NCBI RefSeq assembly: GCF_030247195.1
Contig: NC_080672.1
Span: forward strand, 6,200,001 to 6,264,000
Source: Topomyia yanbarensis
Taxonomy: Eukaryota; Arthropoda; Insecta; Diptera; Culicidae
Length of the DNA stretch: 64,000 nucleotides
Direction of reading: 5' to 3'
Below, in pieces: positions 10,796 through 20,911 of this stretch. The notes beneath the pieces are model-generated. The model saw only the letters and a list, made by a program, of their open reading frames with translations, was not told the origin of the DNA and made no database searches. The stretch's first letter is position 1; each line of letters opens with the position of its first letter. A program made the position numbers and the translations under genes.

Positions 10796-12620
10796 GGTCT
10801 GCAATTCGATAAAAGTGACTCTTTGGAACCATATTCCGGATACACCGAAACTCACCATCGCAGTCAAATGACCTCCAAACTTATTTCCAATGCCTTCAAT
10901 CATCCTGTAAAGCCTAATAGATCTTTTCGATACGTAACATGATATAAGTTTTCAAGTTGATAAAAGTGACCCTCTGGGAACATATTCCGAACACACCGCA
11001 ACTCACCATCGCGGCCAAATGGCCACGAAACTATTTTCCAATGCCTTCAACAATCTTGTGAAGCTAAGTAGATGATTTTTGATACCTCGCATGATGAAGG
11101 TTTACGATTTGATCAAAGTGACCCCTTTTCCGGAATCACCGTAACTGACCAACGTGGCCAATTGGCCTCGAAACTTGTTTTCATTGCTTTCAACGATCTT
11201 GTGAAGCTCAGTAGATGTCTTTTGATACATTCATCATGCAGGTTTATGATTTGATAAAAGTGACCCTCTGGGACCATATTCCAGAATCACCGGAACTGAC
11301 CAACGTGGCCTATTGGCCTCGAAGCTTGTTTTCATTGCTTTCTTGTGAAGCCCAGTAGTAGGCACAGCTTTCGGACCATATTCCGGAATCACCGGAACTG
11401 ACCAACGTGGCCAATTGGCCTCGAAACTTGCTTTCATTGCTTTCAACCATCTTGTGAAGCTCAGTAGATATTTTTTGATACGTCGCATGATGAAGGTTTA
11501 CGATTTGATAAAAGTGACCCTCTGGGACCACATTCCGGAATCACCGGAACTGACCAACGTAGCCAATTGGCCTCGAAACTTGTTTTCATTGCTTTCAACC
11601 ATCTTATGAAGCTCAGTAGATGTTTTTTGATACGTCGCATGATGAAGGTTTACGATTTGATAAAATTGACCCTCTGGGACCATATTCCGGAATCACCGGA
11701 ACTGGCCAACGCGGCCAATTGACCACGAAACTTGTTTTCAATGCTTTCAACCATCTTGTGAAGCTCAGTAGATGTTTTTTGATACGTCGCATGATGAAGG
11801 TTTACGATTTGATAAAATTGACCCTCTGGGACCATATTCCGGAATCACCGGAACTGACCAACGTGGTCTATTGGCCTCGAAACTTGTTTTCATTGCTTTC
11901 AACCATCTTGTGAAGCTCAGTAGATGTTTTTTGATACGTCGCATGATGAAGGTTTACGATTTGATAAAATTGACCCTCTGGGACCATATTCCGGAATCAC
12001 CGGAACTGGCCAACGCGGCCAATTGACCACGAAACTTGTTTTCAATGCTTTCAACCATCTTGTGAAGCTAAGTAGATGTTTTTTGATACGTCGCATGATG
12101 CAGGTTTACGATTTGATAAAATTGACCCTCTGGGACCATATTCCGGAATCACCGGAACTGGCCAACGCGGCCAATTGACCACGAAACTTGTTTTCAATGC
12201 TTTCAACCATCTTGTGAAGCTCAGTAGATGTTTTTTGATACGTCGCATGATGAAGGTTTACGATTTGATAAAATTGACCCTCTGGGACCATATTCCGGAA
12301 TCACCGGAACTGGCCAATTGACCACGAAACTTGTTTCCAATGCTTTCAACCATCTTATGAAGCTCAGTAGATGTTTTTTGATACGTCGCATGATGCAGGT
12401 TTGCGATTTGATAAAAGTGACCCTCTGGGACCACATTCCGGAATCACCGGAACTGGCCATCGTGGCCAAATGGTCTAAATACTTGTTTGCAATGCCTTCA
12501 ACTAAATTGTAAAGCTCAGTAGATGTTTTTGGATAATGCGACGTATCATTGAATGGTTTGCAATTTGATAAAAGTGACCGTCTGGGACCCAAATCCGGAT
12601 TCACCGGTGAACCGGTCAAG
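10796..12620. repeat. 152-bp satellite array, copy 1
   Basis: Units of 152 bp containing CTTGTGAAGCTCAGTAGATG, TTTTGATACGTCGCATGATG, TCTGGGACCATATTCCGGAA and the GGCCAATTG(G/A)CC region. Centre units (about 11,500-12,300) are nearly identical, while units at both edges (10,796-11,340 and 12,330-12,620) are diverged or shortened; one is a partial unit near 11,340-11,370. A very old unit can still be made out at about 10,230-10,385. The pattern is that of a satellite homogenised by unequal exchange. Frames of 61-97 residues on both strands are by-products. Confidence 0.95.
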
Positions 12621-13523
12621 TGTCCTCGTAGTCTGAAAATGGTTCGATTTGGTTCTCACACACAGGTTTTTGCCGCTTACACTGACTTTGTCATTCTTGG
12701 AGTCATTTTTTCAGCTACTTAGCAGAATAACTCTAAGAACATCTTTGTCTCTTTCGCATTTCCATTCATTGCTGCAAACACTATACGCTCTTCTGAATTA
12801 ACAAATAGCGTTGTGTCACTCTCACGTGAGCAGAATAATTCAATCGATATAGCGTTCTCTTTCCATCGGCGTTTGTAATTCATATGGCATAAAGGAAAAT
12901 TCTTTCTAATGTGTAGTAGGCTGAGACGAATCCATTTCATAACGTCCGAAAGGGGATACGTCACAACAATCACAACAGGAGTATTATAACGAACAACAAG
13001 TCATAAAATCCGAAAACAAAATGTCTCTTAAATTCTGAAACTATTGAAGTTACAAAAGTGTTCAAGCATCTTGTGTGACGTTCAGTAAATATTCTTAAGG
13101 CTTCGCATGCTACGGTTTGCAATTGATCAAAGTGATCATATTCTGGATTCGCCGTAAGAGTCCAACACGGCCAAATCGTCTCCAATTTTATTTCGAATCT
13201 GATAAAAAGTTGAAAACGTGATGTTGAATGGTTGTATATTTAGCTCTTTAGAGCAAATTGATAAACCAGTCAGTTTCGTATCGATAGCGTTCATTTTATT
13301 ATTTTTCCAAGAAATAAAAAAAATTCTATAAAGAACACGAAGTATGAAAGTATTGAAAAGTAAATTTGATATCACATTTGTCCATCGTAATTTAAAATCA
13401 AATCAAGATTTCATTACATGCTGACATCAACATAAGATTTGTTGTAGTTTTGATGTTTGACTTCGCTGGAGTTCAAGCCTCTTGTGAAGCTCAGTAGAGG
13501 TTGTTGATACATTGTATTATGAA

Positions 13524-13616
13524 TAGAGGTGTGCGCCGTGCCGCCGATTTCAGGTAGAAATTGTCGGCGCGCCGATATTTTTAATCCTAAAATCGGCGGC
13601 GCGACGCACACATCTA
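13524..13616. mobile_element. 93-bp hAT-like MITE, copy 2
   Basis: Same element and same flanking ATTATGAA as at 10,695, carried along by the duplication. The right terminus has one substitution. Confidence 0.88.
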
Positions 13617-13624
13617 ATTATGAA

Positions 13625-15905
13625 GGTCTGCAATTCGATAAAAGTGACTCTTTGGAACCATATTCCGGATACACCGAAACTCACCATCGCAGTCAAATGA
13701 CCTCCAAACTTATTTCCAATGCCTTCAATCATCCTGTAAAGCCTAATAGATCTTTTCGATACGTAACATGATATAAGTTTTCAAGTTGATAAAAGTGATC
13801 CTCTGGGAACATATTCCGAACACACCGCAACTCACCGTCGCGGCCAAATGGCCACGAAACTATTTTCCAATGCCTTCAACAATCTTGTGAAGCTAAGTAG
13901 ATGATTTTTGATACCTCGCATGATGAAGGTTTACGATTTGATCAAAGTGACCCCTTTTCCGGAATCACCGTAACTGACCAACGTGGCCAATTGGCCTCGA
14001 AACTTGTTTTCATTGCTTTCAACGATCTTGTGAAGCTCAGTAGATGTCTTTTGATACATTCATCATGCAGGTTTATGATTTGATAAAAGTGACCCTCTGG
14101 GACCATATTCCAGAATCACCGGAACTGACCAACGTGGCCTATTGGCCTCGAAGCTTGTTTTCATTGCTTTCTTGTGAAGCCCAGTAGTAGGCACAGCTTT
14201 CGGACCATATTCCGGAATCACCGGAACTGACCAACGTGGCCAATTGGCCTCGAAACTTGTTTTCATTGCTTTCAACCATCTTGTGAAGCTCAGTAGATAT
14301 TTTTTGATACGTCGCATGATGAAGGTTTACGATTTGATAAAAGTGACCCTCTGGGACCACATTCCGGAATCACCGGAACTGACCAACGTAGCCAATTGGC
14401 CTCGAAACTTGTTTTCATTGCTTTCAACCATCTTATGAAGCTCAGTAGATGTTTTTTGATACGTCGCATGATGAAGGTTTACGATTTGATAAAATTGACC
14501 CTCTGGGACCATATTCCGGAATCACCGGAACTGGCCAACGCGGCCAATTGACCACGAAACTTGTTTTCAATGCTTTCAACCATCTTGTGAAGCTCAGTAG
14601 ATGTTTTTTGATACGTCGCATGATGAAGGTTTACGATTTGATAAAATTGACCCTCTAGGACCATATTCCGGAATCACAGGACCTGGCCAACGCGGCCAAT
14701 TGACCACGAAACTTGTTTTCAATGCTTTCAACCATCTTGTGAAGCTCAGTAGATGTTTTTTGATACGTCGCATGATGAAGGTTTACGATTTGATAAAATT
14801 GACCCTCTGGGACCATATTCCAGAATCACCGGAACTGGCCAACGCGGCCAATTGACCACGAAACTTGTTTTCAATGCTTTCAACCATCTTGTGAAGCTCA
14901 GTAGATGTTTTTTGATACGTCGCATGATGAAGGTTTACGATTTGATTAAATTGACCCTCTGGGACCATATTCCGGAATCACAGGAACTGGCCAACGCGGC
15001 CAATTGACCACGAAACTTGTTTTCAATGCTTTCAACCATCTTGTGAAGCTCAGTAGATGTTTTTTGATACGTCGCATGATGCAGGTTTACGATTTGATAA
15101 AAGTGACCCTCTGGGACCACATTCCGAAATCACCGGAACTGACCAACGTGGCCTATTGGCCTCGAAACTTGTTTTCATTGCTTTCAACCATCTTGTGAAG
15201 CTCAGTAGATGTTTTTTGATACATCGCATGATGAAGGTTTACGATTTGATAAAATTGACCCTCTGGGACCATATTCCGGAATCACCGGAACTGGCCAACG
15301 CGGCCAATTGACCACGAAACTTGTTTTCAATGCTTTCAACCATCTTGTGAAGCTAAGTAGATGTTATTTGATACGTCGCATGATGCAGGTTTACGATTTG
15401 ATAAAATTGACCCTCTGGGACCATATTCCGGAATCACCGGAACTGGCCAACGCGGCCAATTGTCCACGAAACTTGTTTTCAATGCTTTCAACCATCTTGT
15501 GAAGCTCAGTAGATGTTTTTTGATACGTCGCATGATGAAGGTTTACGATTTGATAAAATTGACCCTCTGGGACCATATTCCGGAATCACCGGAACTGGCC
15601 AATTGACCACGAAACTTGTTTCCAATGCTTTCAACCATCTTATGAAGCTCAGTAGATGTTTTTTGATACGTCGCATGATGCAGGTTTGCGATTTGATAAA
15701 AGTGACCCTCTGGGACCACATTCCGGAATCACCGGAACTGGCCATCGTGGCCAAATGGTCTAAATACTTGTTTGCAATGCCTTCAACTAAATTGTAAAGC
15801 TCAGTAGATGTTTTTGGATAATGCGACGTATCATTGAATGGTTTGCAATTTGATAAAAGTGACCGTCTGGGACCCAAATCCGGATTCACCGGTGAACCGG
15901 TCAAG
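13625..15905. repeat. 152-bp satellite array, copy 2 (three units longer)
   Basis: Same unit and order of variants as copy 1, with three extra homogeneous units in the centre. Some units carry private changes (GACCCTCTAGGACC near 14,650; TTGATTAAATTGACC near 14,945). Confidence 0.95.
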
Positions 15906-15998
15906 TGTCCTCGTAGTCTGAAAATGGTTCGATTTGGTTCTCACACACAGGTTTTTGCCGCTTACACTGACTTTGTCATTCTTGGAGTCATTTTTTCA

Positions 15999-17044
15999 AT
16001 GGATCCAAAGAGCATTCATTATTGGCCTCTTGTAACCGGTTCCAGGCCCCTCGGGGAAGATTGGCCAAACATCAAATTACTCTAGTATGATGTATTTTAG
16101 TAAATCCTACAAATTTTAAAACAGTTTAAGCATTGTCCCATAGAAAATTTCCATGTTATTAATAAAAAACCCAAAATGGCAAATCCGACTTACCCCAACG
16201 CAATCCGGAATAACTCCGGTATTTTTGGACCATGGCGGACGATGTTCCAGTAGTATAAACTAGAGGAATATCCGGTTCTTTTGACATATAAATCATCAAA
16301 ATTAGTCAACTCTGTCAAGAGTTATGAATTTTTGAAAAAAAAAATCTGCTAAAATCTCAACCCGAGCGTTTAGGTGTTAATAAAAATAAACAAACAAACA
16401 AATTATTCAATATTCAATTCACGTGTGCATTACTGACCTCCGGATCATTTCAACAATTTAAATCCATACGTTCATCCGTCGGCCGGTGAAACGAAATGTC
16501 AATCGAAATCAGTCATCATTTTGAAATATGCTATGTTGTATTTAACCATAAACTAGTTCAGATCAATATTGAAATCAATGTTGTTGAGTTGAATTTTAGT
16601 AGTTGGTGTATTGGCTGAAACGACAGTGTAACGTTATATGCGATTGTGCCCATACAGAAACCAACGTTACAAGCTGAGACTTGCGTTTAAGCTTTAACCC
16701 AGTTATGCTCTTCAGGATTTTTGCCCCTGCTGAAACGTTCGTGTCTAGGCTGAGGCCGACAGCATCAAAACAACAACACTAAATTATTATTTTCAACAAA
16801 AACTCTGTTCGATAAAATACCAACTAAGCAAAATTAAAAATAACTAGGGGAATTATGTTTAAAACCGACCCTTAAGCTTAACGATTTTTCTGGATTACCA
16901 CAAAATCAATAAAATTATAGTTTCTGCGCAGAATTCTTCTACATAATATTCCTAATAAGGCCTAATTTTTTCAGTGCTTCAAAAATTTAATTTCAATAAA
17001 AATTATTGATTGCAAAACTTGGGAAACAAATGAACTTTTTTCAG
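15999..17044. other. Intron sequence after the duplication, no feature recognised
   Basis: Begins AATGGATCCAAAGAGC directly after copy 2. Single-copy in this window, AT-rich, no coding domain. Confidence 0.4.
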
Positions 17045-17189
17045 ACACTGCGGGTAAAACCTACACCCCATAGGGGTAAGATCGACACCCTCTGTAATTT
17101 CTTTTCTCTTCACTTTTTTATTAAAAATGTAATATGTGCGTCTGTAATAAAGTGTATGTATGTGCACATAAGTATGTGTGATATAAATA

Positions 17190-17569
17190 CAGTGGAGACC
17201 CCATTTTATCAGCACCCGATTTTATCTACCCCCGATTTTATCAGCTGCATATGAAAATTGATAGTTGGTAGTTTGATGGTCTCTAGCAGACGAACCAAGT
17301 TGAATTCGACTAAATCTTTCTTGGGCATATATTTCTTATCTTAGACATCCGAAAAATGCAAAAATATTTTTTTTTAATTTTTCACTGTCAGACCCCTTAA
17401 AGCAAATAATCAGAAAGGGTTGCGAGGCTATATCTAAGGACCAAAGAAGAATATTTTAAGAACTTTGTTTTATTAAAAAGACAGAAAAATATATGTCCCG
17501 ATTTTTTCAATGTTCCTTTTTTATCAGCCTAAAATTCGCCAAGGGGCTGATAAAAACGGGTCTTAACTG
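17190..17569. mobile_element. Pogo-like Tc1/mariner MITE (380 bp)
   Basis: Inverted termini CAGTGGAGACCCCATTTTAT and the inverse of CAGTTAAGACCCGTTTTTAT, with TA on both sides (17,188-17,189 and 17,570-17,571). The CAGT start and TA duplication fit pogo/Tigger-type elements. Sub-terminal repeats of CCCGATTTTATCAGC are visible. No transposase is present. Confidence 0.85.
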
Positions 17570-17653
17570 TATGTGTTTTTGTAGCTTCATCATGTAGTAG
17601 AAGGAATAGAGTTCGAAAACGTAGTGTTATAAACAAGAGTATTTATGCTATAG

Positions 17654-17886
17654 CAGTGGCGGATCGAGGGGGAGAGTCCTGGGGGTCCGGACCGCCCCCC
17701 CCCAAATTTTTATCTCCTTGGCAATTTTTAAATTGTTCTATTTCAAATTCGTTCTAAATTCCAAATCATTCCAAACCAGATTCGACAACCAAAACTGATT
17801 TTTATTAAAAAAAAAGTGTATTACATATTACGTATTGTACTTTGAACATTTCAAAATCGAAATATTTTTTTCTGGATCCGCTCCTG
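17654..17886. mobile_element. hAT-like MITE (233 bp), GGATCC family
   Basis: Left end CAGTGGCGGATCGAGG, right end GGATCCGCTCCTG. Flanks TGCTATAG (17,646-17,653) and TGCTGTAG (17,887-17,894) form an 8-bp target duplication with one mismatch. Related copies lie at 29,831 and 54,952. Confidence 0.82.
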
Positions 17887-19913
17887 TGCTGTAGGGTTAT
17901 TTCTGGGTATGGATATTGCCAAGTATTGTTTCTGCACAGCACTGTAACCTTCTGTGCCATTTTATACCGTAAGAGAAGAGTTGATATCGTCCTTCATTCT
18001 GATAATAGGATTCATTCACTTATGAGTGATACACACACTTCGCAGTAAAGCTACATGGATGAAACTTTTGTTTTTTCGGGACTCTGATCATCAACGATCT
18101 ACCGGGGTATACAAAAGATCATTGTCTCACTGTGATAAAGTTCATCTAGGACAAACCAAGAGAATACTAGAAATTCGGTTTGATGAGATTTTTGCAGAAA
18201 TAGCAAAAGCTTTGATAGAATCTGATAAAAATTCAAAATTTTCTTTTAAAAGTGACTTAAGAAGTAAACACAATAAAAGCATTTCTGTGTATCTCTGTTT
18301 TTACTATAGTGTGATAATAGTGTAATTGAAGTGTCACAAAGATCCCCCGCCGTTTGTAATGAATACTAAATAAACACAACCATCTTAACAACGTGTCGGT
18401 TTTACCCCAACCAAAGGGTGTCGGTTTTACCTCAACAGCGAACATTTTTTTCCAAAAACAATAAAAAATACTGAATAGCTCAAACTCGTCTTCAATGCAC
18501 CCAGTTGATCATAGGAGAGGCCAATAATAATAATTTGAAAAGCTTTTTTTTCGATTAAAACCTTAAAATCTACAAACAAAATCTTACATCCAGACGAGTA
18601 TGAACGCTGCTGTCGTATGTTTTGTTTATTTTTATGACATTCGACGTACCAATGTAAATCAAATTTGTCTTTAAATGCTCTACATAATCGTACTAATGAT
18701 AAACTGCCATTATGAAATGAATAAAAATTTGATTTCTAGAGAAAGTTGTGGGGTGTCGGTTTTACCCACAGTGTCGGCTTTTCCCACAATTTCCCTACCA
18801 TTGGAACCATTGCACAGTGGTCCGAATCCAGAATTTAGGATGACAAAAACATTTGTGACTAAACTACTGGTTCTAGAGATTTCATGTCTTCGGAACAAAT
18901 AATCTGTGTCAATTGAGGCATCTTTTGAGATAGGTGCTATTAGGGTGGTCCTTATTGTTTGTACGATCTGAAAATTATTTTCGAAATAAGAAGAGATAGA
19001 ACAATGAAGTGTTCCGCAAAATTGTAGTACAGCCTTTTTCAAGCAACTTTGCTGAGGACGTCATATTTGTAACTTTAATGGTTTTAATTTTACAGCTATT
19101 AAAATGTTGTGTGATAGGGTATCCCTAACAAAATCAGTTTTTTCGTTATAACTTTTTAAATAATTTTTTTCCGTCAATTGCTTCTTCACAAAACTTTTAG
19201 AGCTTATTGAGACGAATATTATTTATATAGACATATTTGAGATAGCTCATTTAGTTCAAAAGTTATGAGCATTTTTAGCAAAAAAAAAACACAACCTTTT
19301 CAAATGTTGATATCTTAAAATGGAGCAAGTGAAATTGATTTCTTCTTTTTGCATTCGAAAGATCACAATTGATAGTATATTTTATGAAAAAATCTCAGAG
19401 GTCATTTTTGTTTAACTCATTTTATTTTAGTTTGAATATTGAGAATATTACTACTATTCGTAGCATTAAAAGTGAAACGGTCAGTGTAACCTAGCAACTA
19501 TTTTAAAAATAAGATCAGATAGATAAACAACATCTCAAATAAAACATCTCGAGTGTGGCGAAGGGCCTGCTGAGTAGTTTCCGATGTATTTCGTTCCGCC
19601 TGAGCCGTGGAAAACCTTTCCAGCACTACGTCATAATGTGGCGAAGAGCCCGCTGAATTATTATTTTAGTCACAGCCTTGGTAGAATCCATTTGGGAATC
19701 GGAAAACCTTCCCAGCACCCTGCTTAAGTGCTGCGAAAGGCCCATGTATGCTGTTAATTTGTCACGAGTAATCAAGATCCGGGTAGCATCCGAAAGATCT
19801 AGAAATCTGGAACTTTATTTGACCTATTTTTCAACAAGATCATAGGGTTCGAAGTAAGCAGCAATTTTTTTAATTCATCTTTAATATTGGCAACGCTGCT
19901 AAATTTTCTTGAA

Positions 19914-20019
19914 TGGTTTTCTCGAAACTTGCCGATAGACTTATTCCTCGTTTCTAATGCCTCAGTGAATAGGCTTTAGAAACGAGGAATAAGTCTATGC
20001 GCAAGTTTCGAGAAAACCA
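19914..20019. repeat. Hairpin with 43-bp arms
   Basis: TGGTTTTCTCGAAACTTGCC and onward pairs with the sequence ending AAGTTTCGAGAAAACCA around a 20-base loop near 19,957-19,977; one or two mismatches (GCCGAT/ATGCGC). A complete small palindromic element nested in the foldback interior. Confidence 0.85.
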
Positions 20020-20405
20020 TAGAAATACATAGAGTAGAGTGGGGTCAAACAGGTACGGGTGTACAATAAGTATTGGGCAGTATCTTTGCAATGTTATTGC
20101 AGAGGTAGCTCGTGTTACGTGAATTAGATACACGGTAGAGAGCATCGTTGACGACTATCATTTCGGCTGTTGCCGTGAAGCAGCTGTATTAGTTACGCCG
20201 TCGTTTATGTTTTCCCGTGTTGTTCTGCGGAAACGAATTGTCTTTCGTCCTCAGTACATTACATTTAATCAACGTAAAAAACATCAAGTGAGTTGTTTCT
20301 TACGTAAAAAATAATGTTGAACAAGAGTATTGTGTTGGTTTTTTGATATTTTCGTTTTTGAAAAGGATTCGGACATCAATATGGAACATATTTAGTAAAT
20401 ATTAT

Positions 20406-20911
20406 TTACGCTACCAACAGGAAGAAAAGCATGCTTGACGATAGACGAACCAAGTACCAAAAGTTTATGAAGGGTTGGAGATAGAGGAACCAACCGTACT
20501 CGTGATCGTAAATCATTCTCGTTGCTTCCAAATAGCCTGCAAAAACTTGGGAGTTTTTTTTTGCTTTGCTATTAATAACGGCGAGAATGATACCTAATCG
20601 TTCCAATAAATCTGCATTCAAACCCGTGATCTCACAAACTCCATTCATCAAAAACTTTTTTTGTCGCGTTGCCATCATTGGAATTGCCTCCACTGGGTAA
20701 TGGCTCATTAATTCGAAGGCTCGATCTTTTCTTTAACGATTTGTCGTCTTTCCAACATGCCACTTTGGTGTTTCCGTTGCGTTGTGACGACGTTGCGTTG
20801 TGACGATGATTTTGGCGGATTGCACACTGACTTCATCATGTTTGACTGCTGATTATCTAATAAGAGTTGCTTAGGAAGTGGTAAGTAGGAATTCATACCA
20901 ATCCGACCCAT
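20406..20911 (-). pseudogene. Degenerate transposon-type protein region, unassigned
   Basis: Two adjacent minus-strand frames. The first contains TGLNADLLERLGIILAVINS and LEATRMIYDHEYGWFLYLQP, which resembles a conserved block (a GLDP..L-type start and a ..A..Y...YGWYYM..-type end) seen in large uncharacterised arthropod transposon proteins; this is from memory of pattern only. The second is basic and low in motifs. Both are short and broken. Confidence 0.3.

Larger units (their letters stand above)
9883..12711. repeat. Large direct duplication, copy 1 (2,829 bp)
   Basis: Begins CAGCTACTTAGCAGAATAAC and ends GGAGTCATTTTTTC. The whole segment recurs immediately downstream with very few differences, offset 2,829 bp until the satellite block, then 3,285 bp. 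Contents in order: 800 bp of unique-looking sequence, a 93-bp hAT-like element, diverged then homogeneous 152-bp satellite units, and a short tail. Every open frame predicted inside appears twice and none has a known domain, so they are not taken as genes. Confidence 0.95.
12712..15998. repeat. Large direct duplication, copy 2 (about 3,287 bp)
   Basis: Restarts CAGCTACTTAGCAGAATAAC at 12,712 and ends GGAGTCATTTTTTC before AATGGATCC near 15,998. It is longer than copy 1 by 456 bp, exactly three satellite units. Scattered single-base differences are visible (for example the right TIR of the MITE, ACACATCT for ACACCTCT), so the copies are distinct and not one stretch read twice. Confidence 0.95.
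17045..18440. mobile_element. Candidate TIR element carrying two nested MITEs
   Basis: The left edge reads GCGGGTAAAACCTACACCCC and GGGGTAAGATCGACACCC; the right edge reads GTGTCGGTTTTACCCCAACC and GGGTGTCGGTTTTACCTCAA, the inverse in the same doubled arrangement. A further GGTGTCGGTTTTACCC lies at 18,752. The interior contains two complete smaller elements and no transposase. Boundaries are approximate. Confidence 0.55.

Noticed and set aside
11072..12619. Dozens of 60-130 residue frames in the satellite arrays, both strands
   Set aside because: They repeat every 152 bp, change frame between units and occur equally on both strands. The unit simply has few stops.
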